Positions 1 through 7,374 of a stretch of 46,964 nucleotides of DNA are shown here, piece after piece. Within the stretch, counting starts at the first letter, position 1; each line of letters opens with the position of its first letter. The DNA comes from a virus, in IMG/VR virus record IMGVR_UViG_3300046733_000848, positions 1-46,964 of that record, one strand, 5' to 3'. Under the pieces are notes generated by a model, which was not told the origin of the DNA, did no database searches, and was given only the letters and a program-made list of their open reading frames with translations. The position numbers and the translations under genes are program-made.

Positions 1-1
1 C

Positions 2-118
2 ATGCGATTGTTTAATATGACAGTGAGTTGTGAGACAAGTTTGACACCCTGTGGGGCATGTTGGTGGTGTATGGAGAGAGAATGGGCAATAAATGAATCC
101 GCACGAAATCGTTCCTGA
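2..118 (+). CDS. 3' end of a QueC-like PP-loop ATPase (partial)
   Basis: This frame is open from the left edge to the TGA at 116-118, so only the C-terminal ~38 residues are seen. They contain four cysteines spaced C-x6-C-x2-C-x2-C, followed by a Glu-Arg-x-Trp-Ala stretch. That is the arrangement of the C-terminal zinc site of QueC (7-cyano-7-deazaguanine synthase), whose family spacing is near C-x7/8-C-x2-C-x2-C. QueC turns carboxy-deazaguanine into preQ0. FolE, QueE and DpdA-like genes elsewhere in the window make this reading attractive. The end overlaps the next gene by 26 bases. The catalytic PP-loop lies outside the window, so another PP-loop ATPase with the same zinc tail is possible. 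Confidence 0.42.
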   Translation: MRLFNMTVSCETSLTPCGACWWCMEREWAINESARNRS

Positions 119-797
119 TGATTATAGTGTATTAACTGAAAGTTTGCGAGCCAGCTTTAGCGGCGGTGGCTTCGCCACCGGGTTGAATAACCAATTCTGT
201 GGGGTAAAGAAACTCGTGGCAGAAGCAGTATCAGGCAACGGTGCTTGGTTGGATTGTGGCGGTGGCAGTCATCCACGTGGAGATACTGGATTTGATATAC
301 GTGACGGTGTTAGTTTTTCGGATGCACTCCGCATATACAATCCCCAGAGTTTTCCAGTTGTAACGGCATTTGGAAGTTTGCATTCGGGATTGGATATAGT
401 CAGGAATACTGTATTGATACCCGACACGTCAGACATCAGTATTTTATATACAAAACCTACATTAAATCCAGTGCGCAGTTATAGAGTAGACACTGATTTA
501 CTGAGATTTCATGCCAGTTGTTGTGCTTGGTGGAGCAGTGAATTGGTGGGAATCACTGTTAGAACCAGATATACCAATCACACTGAACTCAGCAGTTTAG
601 CCAGTCAGTTTGGTATGATACAAACAGAGGTATTTCATTGTGATCCAGCAGGGTATACTGAACGAATGATTGGGTATTATACTCAAGCGGCTGCAGAATT
701 AGGACCTGGTGGAGCGCAAAGGTTACTGGAAAGAATGTATTTGTTACGTGCTGAATATCTGAGCGCACCAGCAGTGGGTGTGATATGGCGTCGATAA
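93..797 (+). CDS. Hypothetical protein, possibly methyltransferase-like
   Basis: A 234-residue protein not confidently assigned. Residues ~52-70 read WLDCGGGSHPRGDTGFDI, which resembles a class I methyltransferase motif I followed by an acidic residue, but later motifs are not clear. There is no signal peptide or membrane segment. It starts inside the preceding partial gene and its stop overlaps the next gene by 13 bases, so it is translationally coupled. No strong ribosome binding site is visible; GAGAGAG lies ~13 bases upstream. Its place among sulfotransferase-like and carbamoyltransferase genes suggests modification of a surface or small-molecule target, which is inference only. Confidence 0.6.
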   Translation: MNPHEIVPDDYSVLTESLRASFSGGGFATGLNNQFCGVKKLVAEAVSGNGAWLDCGGGSHPRGDTGFDIRDGVSFSDALRIYNPQSFPVVTAFGSLHSGLDIVRNTVLIPDTSDISILYTKPTLNPVRSYRVDTDLLRFHASCCAWWSSELVGITVRTRYTNHTELSSLASQFGMIQTEVFHCDPAGYTERMIGYYTQAAAELGPGGAQRLLERMYLLRAEYLSAPAVGVIWRR

Positions 798-1675
798 ATA
801 TCAATATGATGAACAAAACATTTGATTACGGTATTATCTGGGAACCCGGCGCAGGTGGTAATTTTTTAACCAGCAGACTATTAAAGAATCCTGCTGATTA
901 TGTATATCTAGAACATATAAACGAATATATGTGTGGAGATATAGTTTACAAAGTCAGGCCCACAGTAAGACCAGCCCGAGCAGAACAAAAGATATTAAAC
1001 AGTCACCAACTACCAACAGAGTTTTTCCGTAGCGTGGAAACAGTGCATGTAAAACAATTGCTATGTTTGGCTCCGCATTGGTTTCCGTTCTTGTTGCTAC
1101 AAGCAAAACGATTGTTCAACTATCCGCTCAAGCCAAGCGAAACAACATGGATGGTACAGGAATGCATGAGGTTCCCCAACCCTAGCATTAGATATCATCC
1201 AGGAAAGATACAGGACTTGTGTGATGACATTCATCAACAACATGACTTTAGTGTCCAATGCGATCAGCACCAGTGGATTGCATGTGGAGTATATATATTC
1301 ATTAGCTGGTGTCATGGAAACAATCTTGAAGTTGATGCAAAACACTTTGGTAAGTTTTTAGAGATATATGTATTCAACGAAACAATGCGTTTCCGCAATC
1401 AGGTAAAGACAAAGACATATAAGTTTTTAAAGGCTGTTGAAGAACTCAGCCGCAGTGGACAAGTGGATAAAATTATTGTAGGAGACTACGAGGAATTGTT
1501 TTTCGATTTGCATGTACCCTGGCATATTGGTACTAAACCAGTTGCTGAATACAGTTTGAGAAACATGGGATTGCTAACCAAGATGACAAATGCATTACCT
1601 GTAGAGAGTCGCAATCTCTGGGAAAAGTTTGTTAGCAGTCAGACTACTAGGATATTAAATAGATTGAATCAATAA
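785..1675 (+). CDS. P-loop sulfotransferase-like protein
   Basis: A 296-residue protein whose N-terminus (residues ~18-33) has a glycine-rich loop, EPGAGGNFLTSRLL, after a hydrophobic beta strand. This resembles the 5'-PSB loop that binds PAPS in sulfotransferases. The gene at 43941 has a close counterpart (RGGCGGNFITSSLY), so the two are probably paralogs. The middle is rich in Trp, His and Cys, as in large host-type sulfotransferases, but a conserved 3'-phosphate loop was not pinned down. The ATG at 785 overlaps the upstream gene; in-frame ATGs at 806 and 809 are alternatives. Other P-loop transferases or kinases cannot be excluded. Confidence 0.55.
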   Translation: MASININMMNKTFDYGIIWEPGAGGNFLTSRLLKNPADYVYLEHINEYMCGDIVYKVRPTVRPARAEQKILNSHQLPTEFFRSVETVHVKQLLCLAPHWFPFLLLQAKRLFNYPLKPSETTWMVQECMRFPNPSIRYHPGKIQDLCDDIHQQHDFSVQCDQHQWIACGVYIFISWCHGNNLEVDAKHFGKFLEIYVFNETMRFRNQVKTKTYKFLKAVEELSRSGQVDKIIVGDYEELFFDLHVPWHIGTKPVAEYSLRNMGLLTKMTNALPVESRNLWEKFVSSQTTRILNRLNQ

Positions 1676-2145
1676 TGCGAGTATTAGTATTAACAAATCA
1701 ATACCAGAAGTATTGTGATCAACACACATATGAATATAGAATAATGCCGGGTGCTGGATATATAAACTATGCCAGTATACTCAGGGGATTGACACTGAGT
1801 GATTACAATGCTATATTCATATGTCCTCCTGGAGATACCAATCTATTGCTAAGTAAAGATATATGTTGGAAAACTCAGCCAGGCAGAACAAATGAGGATA
1901 TATACATATACGAAAGAAATGAATTACTATTCACAAATGATATGCAGTGGGCATTAGAAACCAAGTTTTATAATAGAACCCTTGCACAATATAATTTAGC
2001 ATTACGAGTTAATCACTGGCAGTTGCTTAAAGATGTAAGCAACAGTAGAGAGATACCATATATTGATCAGGCAGGTAAATTGCTATGCCGTGATATAATT
2101 CAAACAGCAGGAATACCTGCAATTAAATTAGAGGAGTTAACATGA
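1675..2145 (+). CDS. Hypothetical protein
   Basis: A 156-residue protein of unknown function. It opens with a hydrophobic strand (MRVLVLTN) as in Rossmann-type folds and is rich in Tyr and Asn, without a clear nucleotide-binding motif. Its ATG overlaps the stop of the upstream gene (TAATG) and its own stop overlaps the carbamoyltransferase start (ATGATTAG region at 2142), so it sits in one transcription unit with them. It contains a promoter-like sequence at 1789-1817. Confidence 0.6.
   Translation: MRVLVLTNQYQKYCDQHTYEYRIMPGAGYINYASILRGLTLSDYNAIFICPPGDTNLLLSKDICWKTQPGRTNEDIYIYERNELLFTNDMQWALETKFYNRTLAQYNLALRVNHWQLLKDVSNSREIPYIDQAGKLLCRDIIQTAGIPAIKLEELT
1789..1817 (+). promoter_or_regulatory. 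Sigma70-type promoter, intragenic
   Basis: TTGACA at 1789-1794, a 17-base spacer, then TATATT at 1812-1817. It lies inside the 156-residue hypothetical gene and about 325 bases before the carbamoyltransferase. It fits the TTGACA-N17-TAnnnT pattern found ten more times in the window, but its position inside a gene lowers confidence. Confidence 0.4.
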
Positions 2146-3677
2146 TTAGATGGGGTATTACAGCAGGCGCTCATGATGCAAGTTTAACAGTTGTAAAAAA
2201 TAGTGATATCGTTTTCGCTGGACATGCAGAGAGATACAGCCGTGTAAAAAACGATGCATATCTAAATGAAGCTCTTATTGCTGATGCACTAGAAGCAAGT
2301 GGTGGTGAGGTTCCTAGGGTAACATATTGGTATGAGAATACCTGGTACAAACGTGCTAGGCAAATACGAGCAAAACAATATCGTACAGCATTTACTAAAC
2401 CAACACCACAAATGCAATTGCGTGATGTGGGTGTAATTACCAGAGATAGTTTGGATGAAGATGCTAGCTTTGATTGGGATACCACAAGTGTATTCCAGAT
2501 GAAACATCATCACAGCCACGCCGCCGCAGGATATTATACATCACCATATACTGATGCCGCAGTGTTAGTTGTAGATAGTATTGGTGAATTTGAGACATTA
2601 ACTATCTGGCAGGGCGTGGGTAAGAAACTAAAACAAGTTTGGAGACAACGATTCCCACACAGTTTGGGATTGTGGTACAGTGCTATGACACAGCGCATTG
2701 GTTTAAAACCCAATGAAGATGAATACATATTAATGGGCATGGCGGCTTGTGGAGATCCAGAACGTTTTAAAGATAAGATATACAATGACTTTTTCGAACC
2801 ATTAAATCCATATACACCTGATGTCCGTTTCAAACAAAACCTACATCGGGGATGTCAGTGGTGGGCTCCAGAGCTTAATACCATACAGGACTATGCAGAC
2901 ATTGCCGCGAGTACTCAAGCAGTATATGAGATGGTGTTTGAACATTTGGTACGTCAGACAAAGAGCATGGTAGACAGTCCTAATTTAGTTATTATGGGAG
3001 GTTGTGCATTAAATTGCGTTGCAAATAGTATTGCTCACAAATACTATGACGGCAATGTCTGGATAATGCCTAACCCAGGAGACGCTGGTAGTAGCCTTGG
3101 AGCAATCCTGGCTGGACGCAAAGACTTTATCAATTGGACTGGACCATATCTGGGTACCAACATACCTGGAAAATATCCTATCAATAAAGTACTAAAGGAA
3201 TTAACAACCACAGGATTGTGTGGAGTTGCTAATGGACGTGCAGAGTTTGGACCACGTGCATTGGGTAACAGAAGTTTATTTGCTGACCCACGTGGAGCAG
3301 ATGTAAAGGACTTGGTTAACACAGTTAAGAATCGTCAGGAGTTTCGTCCGTTTGCACCAGTTATACTGGATCAATATGCCAATGATTACTTTGATGGACC
3401 AGTAGGACCTTATATGCAATACACAAGTGTTTGTAGACGTCCTGACTTGTTTCCAGCCATTGCACATTTGGATAACACAAGCCGTGTACAAACAGTAAAA
3501 CAAGATGAGCATCCGGGTTTACACAAGTTGTTGACTGAATGGTATCGAGAAACAGGATGCCCAATGATTTTAAATACAAGTCTAAACGTTAAAGGCGAGC
3601 CAATAGTAAATAGTACTGAGGACGCACAGAGATGGCAAGATAAGTATAACGTAAAGGTATTTACAAAAGATGATTAA
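2142..3677 (+). CDS. Carbamoyltransferase, NodU/CmcH/TobZ family
   Basis: A 511-residue protein that should transfer a carbamoyl group from carbamoyl phosphate, via carbamoyl-adenylate, to a hydroxyl of a sugar or nucleoside-like acceptor. The N-terminal half is an ASKHA/Kae1-like domain: a beginning GITAGAHDASLTV, the metal-binding HHHSHA at residues 122-127, and VVDSIGE at ~143-149. The C-terminal YrdC-like part carries GRAEFGPRALGNRS at ~363-376 and NTSLNVKGEP near the end, all typical of the family, whose usual length is 500-600. Starts within the end of the upstream gene. Members occur in several T4-type marine phages; the acceptor here is unknown (surface glycan or modified nucleotide are both possible). 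Confidence 0.92.
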   Translation: MIRWGITAGAHDASLTVVKNSDIVFAGHAERYSRVKNDAYLNEALIADALEASGGEVPRVTYWYENTWYKRARQIRAKQYRTAFTKPTPQMQLRDVGVITRDSLDEDASFDWDTTSVFQMKHHHSHAAAGYYTSPYTDAAVLVVDSIGEFETLTIWQGVGKKLKQVWRQRFPHSLGLWYSAMTQRIGLKPNEDEYILMGMAACGDPERFKDKIYNDFFEPLNPYTPDVRFKQNLHRGCQWWAPELNTIQDYADIAASTQAVYEMVFEHLVRQTKSMVDSPNLVIMGGCALNCVANSIAHKYYDGNVWIMPNPGDAGSSLGAILAGRKDFINWTGPYLGTNIPGKYPINKVLKELTTTGLCGVANGRAEFGPRALGNRSLFADPRGADVKDLVNTVKNRQEFRPFAPVILDQYANDYFDGPVGPYMQYTSVCRRPDLFPAIAHLDNTSRVQTVKQDEHPGLHKLLTEWYRETGCPMILNTSLNVKGEPIVNSTEDAQRWQDKYNVKVFTKDD

Positions 3678-3774
3678 ATGGATCAAAGGCAAAATTGCCG
3701 ACTACAAGAAGAAAAAGAAGCTAAAAGCTAAACTAAAAAAGCTAAAAGAACAAGACCCTTTTATTTACGAGTAG
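3670..3774 (+). CDS. Small basic protein, 34 residues
   Basis: A short open frame beginning at the ATG inside the carbamoyltransferase stop region (ATGATTAA) and ending TAG at 3772-3774. The product is strongly basic and probably one amphipathic helix, MIKWIKGKIADYKKKKKLKA followed by a Lys/Leu run and the C-terminal DPFIYE. The overlap start, helical pattern and complete filling of the gap before the next gene support real coding. A role in membrane or nucleic-acid binding is only a guess. Confidence 0.55.
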   Translation: MIKWIKGKIADYKKKKKLKAKLKKLKEQDPFIYE

Positions 3775-3786
3775 GAAAAACAAATA

Positions 3787-4212
3787 ATGAAGATACTAAT
3801 CTTTGGACTACCAGGTAGTGGAAAAACTACTCTGGCTAAGCCATTTGCTGAACTAATTGGCGGGGTTCATATAAATGCAGACGCAATACGTGAACGATAT
3901 GACGATTGGGATTTTACTCCTGAAGGTAGACTGAGACAAGCACAGCGTATGAAACATCTATCAGATGGCGTTGTGATGGCAGGTAAAATTGCTGTAACAG
4001 ATTTTATTGCACCAACAGCTCAAGCACGTCTGGCATTTGAACCAGACTTTACAGTGTGGATGGATACTATCAAAGAAGGCAGATTTGCAGATACAAACGC
4101 TATGTTTGAAAAGCCAGGCGATGTTGACTATCACGTGAGTGATTGGTTTGATGATACACATGCACAATTGTTACCAGTTGTTAAAGCATGGATGGAGAGA
4201 AATAATGTTTAA
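3787..4212 (+). CDS. P-loop kinase, adenylylsulfate-kinase-like
   Basis: A 141-residue kinase with a Walker A motif GLPGSGKTT at residues 7-15, an NADAIRERYDDWDF region at ~31-44 matching the DGDNxR region of APS kinases, and a later DFIAPT segment matching the substrate loop. APS kinase phosphorylates adenylyl sulfate to PAPS, the sulfate donor. It is shorter than cellular CysC (~200 residues), so it could instead phosphorylate another small substrate. It overlaps the next gene (an HxGH nucleotidylyltransferase) by 8 bases, and the pair could form an adenylate-then-phosphorylate route. Ribosome binding site GGAAAAACAA precedes the ATG. Confidence 0.65.
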   Translation: MKILIFGLPGSGKTTLAKPFAELIGGVHINADAIRERYDDWDFTPEGRLRQAQRMKHLSDGVVMAGKIAVTDFIAPTAQARLAFEPDFTVWMDTIKEGRFADTNAMFEKPGDVDYHVSDWFDDTHAQLLPVVKAWMERNNV

Positions 4213-4597
4213 TTGGAAAGCACCAACAGTGCAGTTATTGGGTAGATGGCAACCGTGGCATGACGGGCATACCGCTCTATTCCAAAAAGCGTTAGAGAAA
4301 ACAGGACAAGTAATTATTATGTGCAGAGATGTACAGGGTGAAGATGCTGGTCCAGGACAAGATGACAATCCTTTTGATTACTATGTAGTAAGAGATAACA
4401 TTATTGCAGGATTGGCAGAACATGGATATACTATTCATAAAGAATATGAAATAGCAAAAGTACCAAACATTGTAGATATTAGTTATGGTAGAGGTGTCGG
4501 ATATTCATTGACACAACATGACTTGGGTGCTACAATACATGATATTAGTGCCACTAAAATTAGAGCACAAATGAGAGACGAAGGCAAGCTAGAATGA
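4205..4597 (+). CDS. HxGH nucleotidylyltransferase
   Basis: A 130-residue enzyme of the nucleotidylyltransferase superfamily. It has GRWQPWHDGH at residues 13-22 (the HxGH motif) and ISATKIR at 114-120 (the ISxTxxR motif), which together bind and activate ATP or CTP. The start ATG at 4205 overlaps the upstream kinase; the longer frame begins upstream without support. The family includes NMN adenylyltransferase, pantetheine-phosphate adenylyltransferase and ATP sulfurylase-related proteins. The coupling to an APS-kinase-like gene makes a sulfate-activating or related role worth testing, but the substrate cannot be told from sequence. Contains the promoter at 4508-4536. Confidence 0.8.
   Translation: MFNWKAPTVQLLGRWQPWHDGHTALFQKALEKTGQVIIMCRDVQGEDAGPGQDDNPFDYYVVRDNIIAGLAEHGYTIHKEYEIAKVPNIVDISYGRGVGYSLTQHDLGATIHDISATKIRAQMRDEGKLE
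4508..4536 (+). promoter_or_regulatory. Sigma70-type promoter for the methyltransferase
   Basis: TTGACA at 4508-4513, 17-base spacer, TACAAT at 4531-4536, 58 bases before the methyltransferase start and inside the 3' end of the nucleotidylyltransferase gene. The sequence ATTCATTGACACAA around the -35 box is repeated exactly at the promoter at 28705. Confidence 0.62.
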
Positions 4598-5286
4598 ATA
4601 CTAAAATTTACCAAAAAGTTCAACAATTAATTAAAGAACACCCAATGGCGATGATTGATAAAAGCCAGCTTACAAAATTGGTGTCAGGTATCTTTGATGT
4701 TGACATACATGACTTTGATATGACAAACATGAATACCATTAGATTAACTGAAGAAATTGATGAAAAAGTTTTAGAAAAGTATTTTAGTAAAATTTGGCAA
4801 CCACAAACTAAAAAATACAAGTACAGTGGACTTGCTATTGTGGACGAAGCTAACTCTCTAAAACCACGCCGTGTATTAGATATTGGTTGTGGATACAATG
4901 AATTTAAAGGAAAAATTAATAACTTAGTTGGTATTGATCCTTATAACAGTCGTGCAGACGTTAATTGTACTATACTAGATTATCAACCTGAGAATAAGTT
5001 TGATCTAGTTATTAGTTATGGTAGTATCAATTTTGGTAGTACTGATAAAATCTTAAACGAGATTAGCAAAGCATTAAGCATTACAGCACCTGGCGGTTAC
5101 TTGTATTTCAGAGTCAATCCTGGCAAGATGCACGACAAACCAGAAGCAAAGTGGATCGACTTCTTTGAGTGGACACCAGAGTTTATTATGACAATCTCAC
5201 AGTTCTTTGGTTGTGAGATTTTAAGTATGCATCCAGATGCAGACAGACTTTATTTTGTTCTAAGGAAAAGAGCAATAAAAGGATAA
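4594..5286 (+). CDS. Class I SAM-dependent methyltransferase
   Basis: A 230-residue protein with motif I VLDIGCG at 94-100, an acidic post-I position in LVGIDPYN at ~111-118 and a motif IV-like FDLVISYGSINF near 135-146. The first ~85 residues form a helical N-terminal extension. It starts ATGA-coupled to the gene upstream and ends just before a GATAAATAA late-type promoter. The acceptor is unknown. It resembles small-molecule or sugar methyltransferases more than DNA methyltransferases, since no DPPY or PCQ motif is visible. Confidence 0.82.
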   Translation: MNTKIYQKVQQLIKEHPMAMIDKSQLTKLVSGIFDVDIHDFDMTNMNTIRLTEEIDEKVLEKYFSKIWQPQTKKYKYSGLAIVDEANSLKPRRVLDIGCGYNEFKGKINNLVGIDPYNSRADVNCTILDYQPENKFDLVISYGSINFGSTDKILNEISKALSITAPGGYLYFRVNPGKMHDKPEAKWIDFFEWTPEFIMTISQFFGCEILSMHPDADRLYFVLRKRAIKG

Positions 5287-5290
5287 ATAA
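5282..5290 (+). promoter_or_regulatory. T4-late-type promoter GATAAATAA
   Basis: GATAAATAA overlaps the methyltransferase stop and is the only promoter-like element ahead of the ferritin-like gene. It matches the T4 late core TATAAATA in seven of eight positions. No good -35 box lies upstream, as expected for a clamp-dependent late promoter. Confidence 0.5.
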
Positions 5291-5377
5291 AAGTGTGCAA
5301 ATAATATAGAGTATATTGTTTCGCACTAAACACATCAACTTAACACTACAAGCGAGTGCAGTAGTTTTATAGGTGTA

Positions 5378-5457
5378 TTTGTCTAGGAAATAGATGATAC
5401 AACCTATCATTTCCTTTCCAAACAGACAAAATGATTACATTACGAACAATTCGTAAT
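5378..5457 (+). promoter_or_regulatory. Structured leader of the ferritin-like gene
   Basis: Two elements lie in the 205-base untranslated stretch. First, a nested hairpin: TTTGTCT (5378-5384) pairs with AGACAAA (5424-5430), GGAA (5386-5389) with TTCC (5411-5414), and ATGATA (5394-5399) with TATCAT (5405-5410) around the loop CAACC. Second, an 8-bp inverted repeat ATTACGAA-CAA-TTCGTAAT at 5439-5457. No U-run follows either, so neither is a terminator. They could form a regulatory or mRNA-stabilising leader. No known riboswitch was recognised. Confidence 0.4.
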
Positions 5458-5491
5458 TACAATTTTCTTAACCAATTAAAAGGATAAAATC

Positions 5492-6193
5492 ATGACACTT
5501 ACAGGTAAAGAATTCGCAGCTAAAATTGCAGCGGACAACAAAGCACTATTCGACGCATCACGTCTAAATGTACGTGAGTACTTCGACTCAAACCCATCAC
5601 AAGAAGAGCTAGTAGAGCACTTCACAGGTCGTATGGTAAACGAACGCATGAACATGGTAGAAATCTCAAACGCGATTGCTAACATGTCAGCAGACACACC
5701 AGCAGAAGAGCTAGAGCTTCTAACAAAGCAAGCACTAGACGAAGCAGTACACTTCAAAATGGTAAAAGACGTAATTGAGCACATCACAGGTGAAACTCTA
5801 GACGTTGAAGCGGCTATCGAAGCAGAAGCAGCAAAACCAACAGCAAAAGGTGCAGACCTTTTAGAAGCATACGAAGCATCAACAGACATGGCAGCTCTAG
5901 CAGCATACCAGTTAGTTGCTGAAGGCCGTGCGGAAGCAGTATGGGCAGAGATGGCAGATTGCATCGAAGATTCATATATTGCAAAAGCATATGCTAAAAT
6001 TGCATCAGACGAAGGTTTCCACGCAAACATCGGTGGTCTACGTCTAGCTAAACTAGCAGTATCAGGCGAAGAGCAAGCACGTATTGAGTCACTAGTAGAC
6101 CAAATGCGTAAAGATCTGTTCAACATCTCATGTGTGAACACAACAGTAACAGCAGAAGCAAAAGAACTAGTTTCAGAAGCATACGGCTGGTAA
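5492..6193 (+). CDS. Ferritin-like diiron protein (putative)
   Basis: A 233-residue, almost entirely helical protein, rich in Ala and Glu. Two ExxH motifs, EAVH at ~87-90 and EGFH at ~175-178, with Glu residues in preceding helices (ERMNMVE at ~52-58, EDSY at ~159-162), match a four-helix ferritin-like diiron site. Such proteins oxidise or hydroxylate small molecules or store iron; which is unknown. Its codon choice is narrow (TCA for Ser, CTA for Leu, GCA for Ala) and unlike most neighbours, which suggests high expression. It has a clear AAAAGGATAAAATC leader, a long structured 5' region and a hairpin at its end, so it is probably its own transcription unit. Confidence 0.6.
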   Translation: MTLTGKEFAAKIAADNKALFDASRLNVREYFDSNPSQEELVEHFTGRMVNERMNMVEISNAIANMSADTPAEELELLTKQALDEAVHFKMVKDVIEHITGETLDVEAAIEAEAAKPTAKGADLLEAYEASTDMAALAAYQLVAEGRAEAVWAEMADCIEDSYIAKAYAKIASDEGFHANIGGLRLAKLAVSGEEQARIESLVDQMRKDLFNISCVNTTVTAEAKELVSEAYGW

Positions 6194-6209
6194 GTTTTAC
6201 TTACAATTA

Positions 6210-6234
6210 GAGTGTGGACTTAGTGTCCACACTC
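6210..6234 (+). terminator. Hairpin terminator after the ferritin-like gene
   Basis: Perfect 10-bp stem GAGTGTGGAC (6210-6219) and GTCCACACTC (6225-6234) with a TTAGT loop, followed by ACCCTTTCTC. The T-run is weak, so termination may be partial, allowing read-through into the transporter genes. Confidence 0.65.
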
Positions 6235-6261
6235 ACCCTTTCTCAACAAACAGGATTTCAA

Positions 6262-7311
6262 ATGAAAAAATATTTAATTAGCACTATAGCGGCAGTCGCA
6301 TTCGCTACATCAGCTCTTGCGGACATTACAATGATTGTGCCACAAAAACCAGGAGCAGGTACAAGCGTATGGGCTCAAATTATCGCAGTAGAATTACAAA
6401 AACATTTACCTAATGATACACTGACAGTACGACATATTCCAGGTGCTAGAAGTATTCCAGGCTTCAACGATTTCCATAATGAACTACAATATGATGACGA
6501 TGTTATAATGGTGTCTAGCGGATCCAATGCTCTTAGCTTTTTAATGGAGCCTGCGGCAGAATACAATTATGCAGACTATGAATCTATTGGTTTAATGAAT
6601 TTAAACATTGTAACTGGACGTTTAAAAGACGCAGATATGACAAACATCAAGTTTCATTCATACGGCGGACGTCAACCAGAAGCAATGGCAATGGCAATGT
6701 TACTATGTGGTCCAGCAGGAGATCCAGTACAGTGCTTCAAAGACAATGTTGATTGGATCCCAGGCTTTACACAAAGCGAGGGACGCCTAGCATTTAAGCG
6801 TGGCGAGTTAAACGTAACACGTGAAAATCCAGCGGCATTTAAAAAACATATTCAAGCCACAGTTGACAGTGGACGAGCTGAAGTTTGGTTTACACACGGT
6901 ATTCTACAATCAGACGGCTCACATGCAGATGATCCAAACTACCCAGGTAAACAGTTTGAGATCTTATACAAAGAAATCTGGGGCAAAGAGCCATGTGGCG
7001 ACTTTTATGATGCATATGTATTAGCTAAAAGTTTCCGTGATGGACTACAAAAAGCAATTTGGATTCGCAAAGGTAATCCAAATCGAGATAGAATTATACA
7101 AGCAATGAATGCAATGATTAACGATCCAGAATCAGTTGCCGCAATTCAAGCAAAAGTTGGCAATTATGATTGGATTATCGGAGACGATGGAAATGCTCAC
7201 CGAGATACACTGATGTCATTCATTACAGAAGATGCTTTAAAGACATTAGTTGACTTTACTGTAAACTCTCTAAACTTAGATGCAGTTTATAAAGAAGATT
7301 TATTAAATTAA
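6262..7311 (+). CDS. TctC-type periplasmic solute-binding protein 1
   Basis: A 349-residue binding protein of the tripartite tricarboxylate transporter (TTT, Bug) type. The Sec signal peptide ends at Ala-Leu-Ala (residue 20) before Asp. The mature start IVPQKPGAGTSVWAQIIA matches the family's PxxPGGxxD-type ligand loop in altered form. The start is set at the ATG at 6262, which opens the signal peptide and has CAGGA upstream; the longer frame starts at a GTG inside the terminator hairpin and would bury the signal. It is slightly long for the family (~300-325). It is a clear paralog of the gene at 8833 (shared MNLNI, GNYDWIIG-like and RDTLMSFITEDALK segments). It should deliver carboxylates to TctA. 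Confidence 0.85.
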   Translation: MKKYLISTIAAVAFATSALADITMIVPQKPGAGTSVWAQIIAVELQKHLPNDTLTVRHIPGARSIPGFNDFHNELQYDDDVIMVSSGSNALSFLMEPAAEYNYADYESIGLMNLNIVTGRLKDADMTNIKFHSYGGRQPEAMAMAMLLCGPAGDPVQCFKDNVDWIPGFTQSEGRLAFKRGELNVTRENPAAFKKHIQATVDSGRAEVWFTHGILQSDGSHADDPNYPGKQFEILYKEIWGKEPCGDFYDAYVLAKSFRDGLQKAIWIRKGNPNRDRIIQAMNAMINDPESVAAIQAKVGNYDWIIGDDGNAHRDTLMSFITEDALKTLVDFTVNSLNLDAVYKEDLLN

Positions 7312-7314
7312 TTG

Positions 7315-7343
7315 TTGACAAACAGTAACTTATACTATAATAT
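7315..7343 (+). promoter_or_regulatory. Sigma70-type promoter for tctA
   Basis: TTGACA at 7315-7320, 17-base spacer, TAATAT at 7338-7343 (an overlapping TATAAT sits at 7336). It lies in the 63-base gap before TctA, so the permease and second binding protein can be expressed apart from the first. Confidence 0.7.
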
Positions 7344-7374
7344 CTAAACATATATAAACAATACGGAGAAAAGT

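Noticed and set aside
4205-4597. Naming the HxGH enzyme NMN adenylyltransferase
   Set aside because: HxGH and ISATKIR are shared by many nucleotidylyltransferases and the neighbours (APS-kinase-like kinase) do not point to NAD synthesis.
5439-5457. Inverted repeat ATTACGAA-CAA-TTCGTAAT as a terminator
   Set aside because: AT-rich stem, no T-run after it, and it lies just before a start codon, so an operator or leader role is more likely.
5476-6141. Long minus-strand frame opposite the ferritin-like gene (221 residues)
   Set aside because: It is a Ser/Ala-rich shadow created by strong codon bias of the plus-strand gene; it has no promoter or ribosome binding site.
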